From NCBI GenBank assembly GCA_019119355.1, contig DWXE01000005.1, positions 1 to 64,000 of the forward strand: a stretch of DNA of 64,000 bases, given 5' to 3'. Under the pieces are notes generated by a model. The model saw only the letters and a program-made list of their open reading frames with translations, made no database searches and had not been told where the DNA came from. The stretch's first letter is position 1. Each line of letters opens with the position of its first letter. Source of the DNA: Candidatus Eisenbergiella merdigallinarum. GTDB taxonomy: Bacteria > Bacillota > Clostridia > Lachnospirales > Lachnospiraceae. Below, one piece after another: positions 24,948 to 34,126 of the stretch. The position numbers were made by a program, and so were the translations under genes.

Positions 24948-25688
24948 TCATCTTCCTGTCGTAATCTTATCCTTTAATTTGGAAAATGCCCCTTCCTTGA
25001 TCCCGCTCACCTTCATAATATCTTCAATCGTTTCAAACCGTCCGTTTTCTTCCCTCCAGGCCAGGATGGCGTCCGCCCTGCTGTCCCCGATGCCCGGCAG
25101 GGTCTTCAGCAGCTCCCTGTCCGCGGTGTTGATATTCACCAGCCCGCCGTCCTCCTGCCGGGCTTCTCCCGGGGCCGCAGCTCCGTTCCCCTGCACGCCG
25201 GCGCTTCTGCCGCTCTCTGCCGACAGGGCGCTCTCCTCCCGGGTCATGATGTAGATCTGACATCCGTCGGTCACGGGCTGGGCCAGGTTGCAGGCTGCCG
25301 GATCCGCGTCCGCGGAGAACCCTCCGCCCGCAGCCACCGCGTCCACCACGCGGCTGTCCTGCGGCAGCTCGTAGACGCCGGGGAGGTTCACTGCCCCGCA
25401 AATATGTACCGTACAGGTCCGCTCCCTTTCGTCCGCTCCGCCCTCTTCGGGCTCCGGCCCCGCGCCGTCTTCTTCCGCTTCCGCCGCAGCCGAACTCTCC
25501 TGTTCCTTTGCCGCCGCATCCGAATCGCCCTGCCCTTTTGCCGCGCCGGAAACGGCCTCCGCCGTCTCCGCCAGCAAAAACTCCGCTTCCTTCCCGCCGC
25601 TGCAGGCGGAAACCGTCAGCGCGGCCGCCAGCGCGATTCCCGCCAGTGCGGATCTGAAGAGAAAAACATTTCTTTGTAATTTCGGCAT
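24948..25688 (-). CDS. comEA: ComEA-type DNA-binding lipoprotein (SLBB + helix-hairpin-helix)
   Basis: The product has 246 residues from the ATG at 25688, with AAAGGA before it. The signal peptide ends in a lipobox (LTVSACSG). An Ala/Glu-rich linker is followed by an SLBB domain (CTVHICGAVNLPGVYELPQD) and a C-terminal double helix-hairpin-helix (VNINTADRELLKTLPGIGDS). ComEA binds incoming duplex DNA outside the membrane and hands it to ComEC. Most ComEA proteins have a plain membrane anchor, whereas here a lipobox cysteine is present. It is the first gene of the operon and carries its own promoter. Confidence 0.9.
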   Translation of the reverse strand: MPKLQRNVFLFRSALAGIALAAALTVSACSGGKEAEFLLAETAEAVSGAAKGQGDSDAAAKEQESSAAAEAEEDGAGPEPEEGGADERERTCTVHICGAVNLPGVYELPQDSRVVDAVAAGGGFSADADPAACNLAQPVTDGCQIYIMTREESALSAESGRSAGVQGNGAAAPGEARQEDGGLVNINTADRELLKTLPGIGDSRADAILAWREENGRFETIEDIMKVSGIKEGAFSKLKDKITTGR

Positions 25689-25747
25689 TTTCTTTTTCCT
25701 TTCTTTGCATTCCGCTGCAAAAAAGGACCCCATTACGCCGCAATTTC

Positions 25748-25776
25748 ATTGTATGTCAGAAAAATCGATTTCGCAA
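25748..25776 (-). promoter_or_regulatory. Promoter of the comEA operon
   Basis: TTGCGA and TACAAT are 17 bases apart on the minus strand, about 65 bases before the comEA start and 10 bases after the DMT gene. Confidence 0.6.
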
Positions 25777-25785
25777 GTCCCATCT

Positions 25786-26217
25786 TCACTTCCATTTGAA
25801 GATCGCGATCCCCGCCACGGCCAGCCCCATGCCGATGGCCTTTCTCCATTCCCAGGGCTGGCGCTGGGTCCCGAACAGCCCGAACAGTTCGATCAGGTAA
25901 GCCGCCGCGATCTGAGCCACCACGATGAACAGAACGGCTTTTGCCGGCCCCAGGGCGTCCATGCTCCGGATCACCGTCCAGGTGATGGCCGCTCCCATCA
26001 CGCCTCCCAACAGCATGTACCTGGGTTCCACCCGAAAGACGGAGAGCAGGCTGGAGCGGTCGGAAACGGCCCAGGCCGCCAGACAGACCAGAAGGGCGGA
26101 AAACTGGACGAAAGCGTTGGCCGTCCAGATGGAGGAAGCTTTCGTCACCTGGGTATTGAAGACGCCCTGCACGCTCATCAGCGCTCCCGATAAAATTGCA
26201 ATCAAAAATCCGATCAT
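25786..26217 (-). CDS. Small DMT-superfamily transporter (DUF606/YdcZ type)
   Basis: This 143-residue protein has four to five membrane helices: MIGFLIAILSGALMSVQGVF, FVQFSALLVCLAAWAVSD, a PRYMLLGGVMGAAITWTVI segment, AVLFIVVAQIAAAYLIELFG and IGMGLAVAGIAIF. It is a half-size drug/metabolite transporter of the DUF606 family, which usually acts as a dimer. The substrate is unknown. AGGAGG precedes the ATG at 26217, but the first 14 bases of the coding sequence form a perfect stem with upstream sequence (see 26204-26263). The comEA operon promoter lies just after its stop. Confidence 0.88.
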   Translation of the reverse strand: MIGFLIAILSGALMSVQGVFNTQVTKASSIWTANAFVQFSALLVCLAAWAVSDRSSLLSVFRVEPRYMLLGGVMGAAITWTVIRSMDALGPAKAVLFIVVAQIAAAYLIELFGLFGTQRQPWEWRKAIGMGLAVAGIAIFKWK

Positions 26218-26263
26218 CCCGTAACCTCCTTTTTGAAGAAGTATGGCTGATGATCGGATTTTT
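26204..26263 (-). promoter_or_regulatory. 15-bp hairpin enclosing the start codon of the DMT transporter
   Basis: The first 14 coding bases plus one preceding base (26204-26218) are an exact reverse complement of 26249-26263. In the mRNA the start codon lies inside the stem, and the AAAGGAGG ribosome site sits in the 30-base loop. The downstream arm ends in five U. The structure could block translation, melt with temperature, or terminate transcription. Fifteen perfect base pairs at exactly this place are unlikely by chance. Confidence 0.7.
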
Positions 26264-26304
26264 ATGCAAACGGCTTTCTCCAGAAGCGCCGTTTCCCCGG
26301 AATG

Positions 26305-27669
26305 TTAATCCATGCCTTCGTCGATGTATTCCGTCTCTTCCTCCTCCGGCACTTCGATGTATTCCTCCTCCACGTATTCCGTCCCCGTGACCTGGGTCAT
26401 GAGCTGCTCCGACAGGCTTTTGAGAATATCGGATACGTTTTCCCCCGTCCAGATCTTCTGGCAGGCGATTTCCATCTGCACCCAGAAATTCGCGGTGCGC
26501 ATCAGTTTCGGCATGGGAACGGATTTCGCGTATTCCTCCAGAAACCCTTTCGCCCCCTCCGCCTCGATCCGGGCGCCGTTTACCGCAGGGAGCCGTCCCG
26601 TCCGGCCGTACATCGTGTCCGTCCCGTCCGTCACGAGCCAGGCCGCGAATTCGTTGGCCAGCTCCTGCTTTTCGCCGTAGCCGTTGACGGCCACCGCGTT
26701 GGTCACGGAAAGCCCCCGGGTCAGGATCTCTTCGTCGACGTCCGGCAGGGCAACCGTGCCGTACTCACAGGAAAACGTTCCCTCCGAAGCCGCCCGGGCG
26801 ATCCGGCTCAACATATCCGTGGTGGCTACCGTAAATACCAGCCTGCCCTCCAGAAAATCCGCGACCACCGCGTCGTAGCTGGACTCCTCCGCATCGATGG
26901 AGAAAAACTGGTTTAAGTCCTGATAGGCCTTCAGCCCCTTCACGGCCTCCGGATTGTAGATGTCGATGCTGGAGGCATCGTCCCCGCAGGGCCCTCCCAC
27001 ATCGATGTAATTGCCCGCGAAGAAGTAGTTGTAAAAGATATCCGACACGTCCCATTTAAAGACGGCCTCCACCGCCTCCGACGCGTTGTAGGAATCCGCG
27101 AAGGAAAGGATGTCGTCGATGGTCTCCGGGATCAGATCTTGCAGGGAAACGCCGCTTTCGGAAGCGGCCTGCTCCAGATAGGTCCGGTTGTAAACCAGGG
27201 CGCTGGTCTCGAAATAAAACGGGTAAGCCACCAGCCTGCCCTGACAGGTAACGGCATCCAGCGCCGTCTGAGGAAAGCGCTCCTGCGTCACCGCCCCTGC
27301 CGGATCCCCGATGGGCGCGGCCAGCCCGGCCAGATACGCCCGCTCCAGGCTGTCGTTGGTGACCAGATACAGGTCCGGCGCGTTTTCCTCCCGCAGGGAC
27401 GCTTCGTTGACCGCCTCCAGATATTCCAGCCCCGAAGTCAGGACCGGCACCACCCGCACGTCGTACTCTTCCATATAATCCAGCGCCACGCTGGCCAGAT
27501 AATCCTCCAGCGCTTCGTCCGTATACCACAGCGTCAGGGTGGGGCGGACGAGGAGGGCGTTTTCGGGAATCACTCCGGGCATCATCCTGCTTTGCGCGGC
27601 AAAAAAGGCCACGCCGCCGAGGGCCGCCAGGATGCCCGCGGCAGCCAGTATCCGTTTCCTCAGATTCAT
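26305..27669 (-). CDS. Orphan extracellular solute-binding protein (MalE-like) with acidic tail
   Basis: The product has 454 residues. An N-terminal hydrophobic segment (ILAAAGILAALGGVAFFAAQ) is signal or anchor without a lipobox. The rest is a family-1 solute-binding fold: PTLTLWYTDEALEDYLASV, then NAPDLYLVTNDSLERAYLAG, LVAYPFYFETSALVYNRTYL, a GLSVTNAVAVNGYGEKQ stretch and a GRTGRLPAVNGARIEAEG stretch. The last 24 residues are nearly all Glu, Tyr and Asp (VPEEEETEYIDEGMD), which is unusual. There are no ABC permease or ATPase genes beside it. It follows argD by 25 bases on the same strand and may be co-transcribed, but a sugar or peptide ligand cannot be told. Confidence 0.83.
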   Translation of the reverse strand: MNLRKRILAAAGILAALGGVAFFAAQSRMMPGVIPENALLVRPTLTLWYTDEALEDYLASVALDYMEEYDVRVVPVLTSGLEYLEAVNEASLREENAPDLYLVTNDSLERAYLAGLAAPIGDPAGAVTQERFPQTALDAVTCQGRLVAYPFYFETSALVYNRTYLEQAASESGVSLQDLIPETIDDILSFADSYNASEAVEAVFKWDVSDIFYNYFFAGNYIDVGGPCGDDASSIDIYNPEAVKGLKAYQDLNQFFSIDAEESSYDAVVADFLEGRLVFTVATTDMLSRIARAASEGTFSCEYGTVALPDVDEEILTRGLSVTNAVAVNGYGEKQELANEFAAWLVTDGTDTMYGRTGRLPAVNGARIEAEGAKGFLEEYAKSVPMPKLMRTANFWVQMEIACQKIWTGENVSDILKSLSEQLMTQVTGTEYVEEEYIEVPEEEETEYIDEGMD

Positions 27670-27694
27670 GTAAGACAGATCCGTTTCCTTTCTT

Positions 27695-28897
27695 CTATGC
27701 TCGCTGTTCGGCCAGGCAGCTCTCCAGGATTTCCATCATCTCGTCCACCTCTTCGCGGCCGACGATCAGGGCCGGGACGAAGCGGATGACGTCCGCGCCC
27801 GCGTTGATCAGGATCAGCCCCTTTTCCAGCGCGGAAGCGATGACCGGGGCCACCGGCCTGTCAAAGACCAGCCCCTGCATCAGCCCTGCGCCCCTCCTGG
27901 CCACAATTCCGTTTTCCTTCGAAACGAGGGCGTCCAGCCTCTCTTCCAGATAGCCGGAGATCTCGCCCACATGTTCTATTATATGGTTCTTTTCAAATAA
28001 ATCAAGGACTTTGCAGATGGCCGCACACGCCAGCGGGTTTCCCCCGTAGGTGGTCCCGTGATCGCCGGCCTTTAAGGAATTGGCCCCTGCTTTTTCCGTC
28101 ATGAGAAAGGCGCCCACAGGAACGCCGCAGCCCAGCGCCTTCGCGCAGGCCATGATGTCCGGCTTCACCCCGTATTTCTGCCAGGCGAACATGGAGCCGG
28201 TGCGCCCCATGCCGCACTGGATTTCGTCCAGGATCAGCAGGATATCCCTCTCGTCGCACAGCTTCCTCAGGCTCTTTAAAAACCCTTCCTCCGCCGGGAA
28301 GATCCCGCCTTCCCCCTGTACCGTTTCCAGCAGGATGGCGCAGGTCTTTTCGCCGACGTTGTCCAGCACGCTGTCGAAATCGTTCATCCGGGCGAAGCGG
28401 ATATTTCCGATCCCCGGCTCAAAGGCTTCCCTGTATTTGGGATTCCCCGTTACGGACAGGGCCCCCATGGTCCTGCCGTGGAAGGAATGCTCCATGGCGA
28501 CGATCTCGTGGTCCGTCTTCCCGTCCTTTAAAAAGGCGTATTTGCGCGCCGCCTTGATGGCCCCTTCGATGGCCTCCGCCCCGCTGTTGGTGAAAAACAC
28601 CCGGTCCATGCCGGAAACCGCCTTCAGCTTTTTCGCCGCTTCCACGGCCGGCACATTATAATAGTAGTTGGAGGTGTGGATCAGTTTATCGATCTGGGCC
28701 TTCAGCGCGTCGTCGTAATCCTGATAGTGATAGCCCAGCGCGAAAACCGCGATCCCGGACGCGAAATCCAGGTATTTTTTTCCATTGATATCGTATAAAT
28801 ATACGCCCTCGCCCCTGTCCAGGACCACCTGGTAGCGATTATAGGTGTGCAGAAGGGCGCTTTCCGCCTCCTCGATATACTGCTGCATCGTGCTCAT
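27695..28897 (-). CDS. argD: Acetylornithine aminotransferase
   Basis: This is a 400-residue class III PLP aminotransferase, starting MSTMQQYIEEAESALLHTYN. It converts N-acetylglutamate semialdehyde to N-acetylornithine with glutamate as donor. The PLP site is visible as NSGAEAIEGAIKAARKYAF, MEHSFHGRTMGALSVTGNPK, LLILDEIQCGMGRTG and the Schiff-base lysine in DIMACAKALGCGVPVGAF. HGTTYGGNPLACAA and a closing VIRFVPALIVGREEVDEMME complete the family signature. The start at 28897 was chosen because the longer frame upstream is Arg/Gly-rich without match. It is the third gene of the argJ-argB-argD block. Confidence 0.95.
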   Translation of the reverse strand: MSTMQQYIEEAESALLHTYNRYQVVLDRGEGVYLYDINGKKYLDFASGIAVFALGYHYQDYDDALKAQIDKLIHTSNYYYNVPAVEAAKKLKAVSGMDRVFFTNSGAEAIEGAIKAARKYAFLKDGKTDHEIVAMEHSFHGRTMGALSVTGNPKYREAFEPGIGNIRFARMNDFDSVLDNVGEKTCAILLETVQGEGGIFPAEEGFLKSLRKLCDERDILLILDEIQCGMGRTGSMFAWQKYGVKPDIMACAKALGCGVPVGAFLMTEKAGANSLKAGDHGTTYGGNPLACAAICKVLDLFEKNHIIEHVGEISGYLEERLDALVSKENGIVARRGAGLMQGLVFDRPVAPVIASALEKGLILINAGADVIRFVPALIVGREEVDEMMEILESCLAEQRA

Positions 28898-29057
28898 ATT
28901 CCGCTCGTTTCCTTTCCCTCTTCCTTTTCCGCATCGTTCCCGCATGATCCGGTCCGCGCGGTCCGATCCCGCGCGCCCCGTTCTTTCCCATGCGGATCTC
29001 CCGTCCTGCTCTCCCGCCCTGCGCGCTTCCGCCGATTTTTCAGACATGCCTTTGGAT

Positions 29058-29978
29058 TTACCGGATGGGGACGCCTTTGCGCCCGGCTTTGGCCAGGACG
29101 TCCTCATCCCCCACGATGGCGGTTCCCACGCCGTGATCCGTGAAGATTTCCAGCAGCAGGCAGTGGGGAATTCTGCCGTCCAGGATGTGCACCCGGTTGA
29201 CGCCGTTTCGGATGGCGGAGGTACAGTTTCCCAGCTTCGGCAGCATGCCGCCCCCGATCATCCCCTCCGCGATCAGCTCTTCCGCGTCGCCCGCGCTGAT
29301 CCGGGAAATGAAGCTGCTCTTATCCTCGAAATCCCGATACAGCCCTTCCACGTCCGTCAGAAAGACCAGTTTGTCCGCTCCTACCGCCTTCGCGATGGCG
29401 CAGGCTGCGTCGTCCGCGTTGATGTTGTACGTGTTGCACTCCTCGTCCAGCCCCACCGGCGCCACGATGGGCAGGTAATCCCTTTCCAGCAGGTCGTAAA
29501 GGATTTTGGGCGCCACCGAAGTGACTTCTCCCACAAAGCCGATATCCTGCCCGTCGGAATATTTTTTCCGGACCCGAAGCAGGCCGCCGTCCTTGCCGCT
29601 GATGCCCGCCGCGGCCACGCCCAGGCCTTCCACCATGGAAACCAGGCTCTTGTTCACCCGCCCCAGCACCATTTCCGCGATCTCCATGGTCTCCTCGTCC
29701 GTAACCCGCAGCCCGTTGATGAATTCCGGCTTTTTCCCGGCCTTTTCCACCCACCTGCTGATGGCTTTTCCGCCCCCGTGGACGATGATGGGCTTAAATC
29801 CCACCAGCTTTAACAGGGTCACGTCCTTGATGACGTTTTTCTGCAGCTCTTCGTTGCTCATGGCGCTGCCGCCGTACTTGACCACGATGATTTTCCGGTT
29901 GAATTTCTGTATATAGGGGAGGGCTTCGATGAGCACCTCCGCTTTCTTCAGGATTTCGTCCATTTCCGGCTTTTTCAT
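29058..29978 (-). CDS. argB: Acetylglutamate kinase
   Basis: The product has 306 residues of the amino-acid kinase fold. It phosphorylates N-acetylglutamate with ATP. The ATP-binding KYGGSAM (Lys in VVKYGG), the substrate loop [14 protein letters not shown], the [20 protein letters not shown] segment and [20 protein letters not shown] are all standard. The extra N-terminal helix ([20 protein letters not shown]) is of the kind found in arginine-inhibited hexameric ArgB enzymes, so feedback inhibition by arginine is likely (inference). It lies 46 bases after argJ and about 160 bases before argD. Confidence 0.96.
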   Translation of the reverse strand: MKKPEMDEILKKAEVLIEALPYIQKFNRKIIVVKYGGSAMSNEELQKNVIKDVTLLKLVGFKPIIVHGGGKAISRWVEKAGKKPEFINGLRVTDEETMEIAEMVLGRVNKSLVSMVEGLGVAAAGISGKDGGLLRVRKKYSDGQDIGFVGEVTSVAPKILYDLLERDYLPIVAPVGLDEECNTYNINADDAACAIAKAVGADKLVFLTDVEGLYRDFEDKSSFISRISAGDAEELIAEGMIGGGMLPKLGNCTSAIRNGVNRVHILDGRIPHCLLLEIFTDHGVGTAIVGDEDVLAKAGRKGVPIR

Positions 29979-30024
29979 TTTTTCCTCCGTTCCGAAGCGC
30001 TTTTGCGCGGTCGCAAATGGCCGC

Positions 30025-31248
30025 TCAGCTCCTGTAATCCGCGTTGATCTTTACATAGTCATAGGTCAGATCGCAGCCCCAGGCCGTAGCTTCTTCGCTC
30101 CCCATCTTCATATCCACCCGGGCCGTGACTTCCGGGCAGGAGAGGATTTTCGTGGCCTCTTCCTCGCTGTAATCCGCCGCGCTTCCGTTCCGGTAGATCA
30201 GGATGCTTCCCGCCCCGCTCTCCAGGTACAGCTCGATTTTTTCCGGATCGAAGGAAACGCCCGCGTACCCGAGAGCGCACAGGATCCTCCCCCAGTTGGC
30301 GTCGTGTCCGAAAATCGCCGCCTTCGTCAGGCTGGAGGTGATGACGGATTTGGCCAGGGTCCGGGCGTGCTCCTTCGTATCCGCCCCGGTCACCTTCGCT
30401 TCGAACAGGGCGGTGGCCCCTTCCCCATCGCCGGCGATCTTCTTCGCCAGGGCCGTGCAGACCTGGCTCAGGGCCGCCGCGAAGGCTTCGTAATCCGCGT
30501 TCTTCTCACGGATGGGCTCGTTTTGGGCGCAGCCGTTGGCCAGCACCAGCAGGGTATCGTTGGTGGAAGTATCCCCGTCCACGGATACCATGTTGAAGGT
30601 GTCCACCACGACACAGCTGAGCGCTTCCTGCAGCAGCTCTGCGGAGATATCCGCATCCGTGGTGACGAAGGCCAGCATGGTGCACATATCCGGATGGATC
30701 ATGCCGGAGCCCTTGCACATGCCCCCCACCGTCACCGTCTTTCCGCCGATCTTCACCCGCACCGCCGCCTCTTTGGGCACGGTGTCCGTGGTCATGATGG
30801 ATTCCGCCGCTTCCAGCCCGGCCTCCTGTCCGCAGCGCACCAGGCCGGCCAGCTCTTTCGCCCCTTCCGAAATCCGGTCCAGCGGAAGCTGCATCCCGAT
30901 GACGCCCGTGGAGCAGACCAGCACCTCCCGCTCCCCGACGCCCAGAGCGCCGGCCGCCGCCGCCGCGGTGGCGCTGCAGGCTTCATAGCCCTGCTGCCCG
31001 GTACACGCGTTGGCGATTCCCGCGTTGACCACAACCGCATACACCGGCCCCTTTTGGCTGACGATCTCCCTGTCCCAGATCACCGGCGCCGCTTTCACCA
31101 CGTTGCGGGTAAAAACGCCCGCCGCCCGGCAGGGAACCTGACTGCGGACCATGGCCATATCCTTCCTGTCCCGGTACTTGATCCCCGCCGCCGTCCCGGC
31201 CGCCATAAAGCCCTTCGCGGCCGTTACGCCGCCCGCAATGATTTCCAT
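30025..31248 (-). CDS. argJ: Bifunctional ornithine acetyltransferase / N-acetylglutamate synthase
   Basis: The product has 407 residues from the ATG at 31248 with GGAAGGG ahead. ArgJ is made as one chain and cleaves itself before a threonine. The site is [10 protein letters not shown], nucleophile Thr190, with Cys in place of the more usual Ala just before it. The cyclic acetyl route it supports recycles the acetyl group from acetylornithine to glutamate. [40 protein letters not shown] and the closing [20 protein letters not shown] are diagnostic. It heads argJ-argB-argD. A GNAT gene lies 77 bases upstream. Confidence 0.95.
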   Translation of the reverse strand: MEIIAGGVTAAKGFMAAGTAAGIKYRDRKDMAMVRSQVPCRAAGVFTRNVVKAAPVIWDREIVSQKGPVYAVVVNAGIANACTGQQGYEACSATAAAAAGALGVGEREVLVCSTGVIGMQLPLDRISEGAKELAGLVRCGQEAGLEAAESIMTTDTVPKEAAVRVKIGGKTVTVGGMCKGSGMIHPDMCTMLAFVTTDADISAELLQEALSCVVVDTFNMVSVDGDTSTNDTLLVLANGCAQNEPIREKNADYEAFAAALSQVCTALAKKIAGDGEGATALFEAKVTGADTKEHARTLAKSVITSSLTKAAIFGHDANWGRILCALGYAGVSFDPEKIELYLESGAGSILIYRNGSAADYSEEEATKILSCPEVTARVDMKMGSEEATAWGCDLTYDYVKINADYRS

Positions 31249-31325
31249 AATCCCTTCCATCCTTTCTTCTATCCCGCGGGATTTTTGTATAAATATACAT
31301 CGTTTTTGAATATTATGCAAGGAAT

Positions 31326-31775
31326 TTATGCGTTAAATTTTTCGATGTTTTCCCGATTGAGGACGAAATCATAATAATTCAGATCTTCCCGCTTCGTCCA
31401 GCCGATCCGCTTCCAGAACGCGTTTCCCACGTCGTTGGCCGTAAAGGCGATCAGGGAGACCTTGCTGATCTCCTCCTTTTTCAGGGCGTTCATGCAGGCC
31501 ACCACCATGGCCTTTCCGATGCCGTGCATCCGGTATTCCTCCCGGACGCAGACGTGATACAGGCAGCCGCGCCTGCCGTCATGGCCGCACAAAATGGCGC
31601 CCACCACCTTTCCGTCCGCTACGGCCACCACGCTGGTGTCCGGATTGCGCCGCAAAAACCGGGCCACTCCTTCCCGGGAATCGTCGATGCTGCGGATGGA
31701 AAACCCGTGGATGGACATCCACAGATCGTACACCTGATCGTAATCTTCCTTCCGCATCGTGCGGATTGTAAACAT
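31326..31775 (-). CDS. GNAT-family N-acetyltransferase
   Basis: The product has 149 residues and a complete GNAT fold: MFTIRTMRKEDYDQVYDLWM, VVAVADGKVVGAILCGHDGR, the acetyl-CoA loop VREEYRMHGIGKAMVVACMN and the C-terminal GNAFWKRIGWTKREDLNYYD. The substrate is unknown. Lying between hemL and argJ on the same strand, it could belong to either unit. An N-acetylglutamate synthase role is conceivable but not needed, because argJ is of the bifunctional type, and the sequence looks like a generic small-molecule or protein acetyltransferase. Confidence 0.85.
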   Translation of the reverse strand: MFTIRTMRKEDYDQVYDLWMSIHGFSIRSIDDSREGVARFLRRNPDTSVVAVADGKVVGAILCGHDGRRGCLYHVCVREEYRMHGIGKAMVVACMNALKKEEISKVSLIAFTANDVGNAFWKRIGWTKREDLNYYDFVLNRENIEKFNA

Positions 31776-31868
31776 ATCCGTCTCCTCCTGTGGTTTGCTG
31801 CATCACAGTGTACGCTCTTCCCCTTTTCCTGTCAAGACGGCGTTTTGCGCCCGGCCCCATCCGGCGTT

Positions 31869-33143
31869 TCAGTCCCGGCCCGCGTCCGCCCTCCATTCCC
31901 CGATGGCCCTGCAGGTTTCTTCGATGAGCCCGTCCGAATGGGCGGCGGATACGAACATGGCCTCGAAGGGCGACGGGGCCACATAGATGTCCTGCGAGAG
32001 CATCCAGGCGAAGTAGTCCGCAAAGGCCCTGCGGTCGCAGCGCAGGGCGCCGTCGTAGTTTTTTACCTCCCTTCCGCCCGTAAAGAAGGGGGTCAGCAGG
32101 GAGCCGGCCCGGTTCACCGTCAGCCCCTTCTCCAAAAAGGCGCGCTCCAGGCGGGCGGCCTTTTCGTCCAGCTCCCGGTACAGCTGCGGGCGATCCATGA
32201 GGATTTTCAGCGTGGCGATCCCGGCGGTGACGGCCGCCGGATTGCCCGAAAGGGTGCCCGCCTGATAGACGGGCCCCAGAGGGGCCACGCAGGACATGAT
32301 CTTTTCGGATCCTCCGTAGGCCGCCAGAGGCATTCCGCCGCCCACGATCTTGCCGAAGGTGTGCAGATCCGCATGGACGCCGGTATATTCCGTGGCCCCG
32401 CCCAGGCCGAGCCGAAAGCCCGTGATCACCTCGTCGAAGACCAGCAGGGCCCCGTTTTCCTCCGTGATCGCGCGCAAAAATTCCAGAAAGCCCGGTTCGG
32501 GCGGCACCACGCCCATATTGGCGGCCACCGGCTCCACCACCACGGCCGCCACCTCTCCCCGGTTTTCTTCCATGAGCCTTCGCACCGAGTCCGGATCGTT
32601 ATAAACCGCCGTCAGGGTGGTTTTCGCGTAGCCCTCCGGCACGCCCGCGCTGTCCGGCACGGACTGGGTCATCATCCCGGATCCCGCTTTTACCAGAAGC
32701 CCGTCCGAATGGCCGTGGTAGTTCCCCGCGAATTTGATGATCTTCTCCCGACCCGTAAACCCTCTGGCCAGCCGCACGGCGCTCATCACCGCCTCCGTCC
32801 CGGAGCTGACCAGGCGCACCATTTCCACATCCGGCACGCAGGCGCAGATCATCTCCGCCAGGATCCCCTCTTTTTGCGTGGGCGCTCCGAAGGTGAGGCC
32901 GTCCGCGCATGCCTTCTGCACCGCCTCGATCACCGGCGGGCAGGCGTGCCCCAGGATGCAGGGCCCCCAGGAGCACACGTAATCCAGATACCGCCTGCCG
33001 TCCTCGTCGTACAGCCAGGGCCCCTGGGCCCTGCGGACGAAAAAGGGATGCCCGCCCACGGCCCCGAAGGCCCGCACCGGCGAATTCACCCCGCCCGGCA
33101 TCAGCCGGGACGCCTTCTCGAAAAGTTCCTCCGATCTGCTCAT
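31869..33143 (-). CDS. hemL: Glutamate-1-semialdehyde 2,1-aminomutase
   Basis: The product has 424 residues from ATG 33143, which overlaps the hemB stop by four bases. It makes 5-aminolevulinate from glutamate-1-semialdehyde and needs PLP. SRLMPGGVNSPVRAF, the Asp motif LLVFDEVITGFRLGLGG, the Schiff-base Lys in LHTFGKIVGGGMPLAAYGG and the gating GPVYQAGTLSGNP are present. With hemA upstream it gives the C5 route to aminolevulinate. It is the last gene of the hemA-precorrin-2 dehydrogenase-hemC-cobA/hemD-hemB-hemL block. Confidence 0.96.
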   Translation of the reverse strand: MSRSEELFEKASRLMPGGVNSPVRAFGAVGGHPFFVRRAQGPWLYDEDGRRYLDYVCSWGPCILGHACPPVIEAVQKACADGLTFGAPTQKEGILAEMICACVPDVEMVRLVSSGTEAVMSAVRLARGFTGREKIIKFAGNYHGHSDGLLVKAGSGMMTQSVPDSAGVPEGYAKTTLTAVYNDPDSVRRLMEENRGEVAAVVVEPVAANMGVVPPEPGFLEFLRAITEENGALLVFDEVITGFRLGLGGATEYTGVHADLHTFGKIVGGGMPLAAYGGSEKIMSCVAPLGPVYQAGTLSGNPAAVTAGIATLKILMDRPQLYRELDEKAARLERAFLEKGLTVNRAGSLLTPFFTGGREVKNYDGALRCDRRAFADYFAWMLSQDIYVAPSPFEAMFVSAAHSDGLIEETCRAIGEWRADAGRD

Positions 33144-34126
33144 CCCTCTTCTTCCTCCTTCAGCCAGGCCGCCATATCCAGCGCGTGATAGGTGATGATG
33201 ATTTTGGCCCCGGCCCGCTTCATGGCGGTCAGATTTTCCGTCACGATTCTTTTCTCGTCGATCCATCCGTTTTGCGCCGCGGCTTTCACCATGGCGTATT
33301 CCCCGCTCACGTTATAGACCGCGAAGGGCATGGAAAATTTCAGGACCGCTTCCCGGAGCACGTCCAGATAGGCCAGGCCCGGTTTTACCATGACGATATC
33401 CGCCCCCTCCCGGATATCCGCTTCGATTTCCCGCAGCGCTTCCCGGCCGTTTGCGAAATCCATCTGATAGCTTTTGCGGTCCCCGAATCCCGGCGCGGAA
33501 TGGGCGGCATCCCGAAACGGGCCGTAATAGGCGGAAGCGAATTTGGCGCTGTAGGCCATGATGGGCACCTGCGAAAACCCGGCTTCATCCAGCGCCTCCC
33601 GGATGGCCCGCACCCTGCCGTCCATCATGTCGGAGGGCGCCACCATGTCCGCTCCGGCCTCCGCCAGGCTCACCGCCATTTTCGCCAGCAGCGGCAGGGT
33701 CTCGTCGTTCTGAATCTCCTCCCCGCACACCAGGCCGCAGTGTCCGTGGGAAGTGTATTCGCAAAGGCAGACGTCCACAACCGTATAAAGATCCGGGTAA
33801 TGCTCCCGGATGAAGCGGACCGCCCGCTGCGTCACCCCGTCCTTCGCATATGCCTGGCTGCCCAGGGGATCCTTTTTGGCCGGAATGCCGAACAGCAGCA
33901 CCCCGCTGATCCCGCTCTCCTCCGCCGGCTTTAAGATTTCATCCAGCCGGTCGATGGAATACTGAAACACCCCGGGCATGGATTCCACCGGATTTTTGAT
34001 ATTCTCCCCTTCGATGACGAACACGGGATAGAGGAAATCCTTCGCGCACAGCCTGGTTTCCCGCATCAGCCCACGGATCCGTCCGTCCCTTCTCAACCTC
34101 CGAAATCTCTGCATATTCTCCTCCAT
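33140..34126 (-). CDS. hemB: Delta-aminolevulinic acid dehydratase (porphobilinogen synthase)
   Basis: The product has 328 residues from ATG 34126 with GGAGG 8 bases ahead. It joins two aminolevulinates into porphobilinogen. The zinc-type cysteine cluster DVCLCEYTSHGHCGLV is complete, and the two Schiff-base lysines lie in IMAYSAKFASAYYGPFRD and IVMVKPGLAYLDVL. It overlaps the end of cobA-hemD by 34 bases and hemL by 4, so the three are translationally coupled. Confidence 0.96.
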   Translation of the reverse strand: MEENMQRFRRLRRDGRIRGLMRETRLCAKDFLYPVFVIEGENIKNPVESMPGVFQYSIDRLDEILKPAEESGISGVLLFGIPAKKDPLGSQAYAKDGVTQRAVRFIREHYPDLYTVVDVCLCEYTSHGHCGLVCGEEIQNDETLPLLAKMAVSLAEAGADMVAPSDMMDGRVRAIREALDEAGFSQVPIMAYSAKFASAYYGPFRDAAHSAPGFGDRKSYQMDFANGREALREIEADIREGADIVMVKPGLAYLDVLREAVLKFSMPFAVYNVSGEYAMVKAAAQNGWIDEKRIVTENLTAMKRAGAKIIITYHALDMAAWLKEEEEG

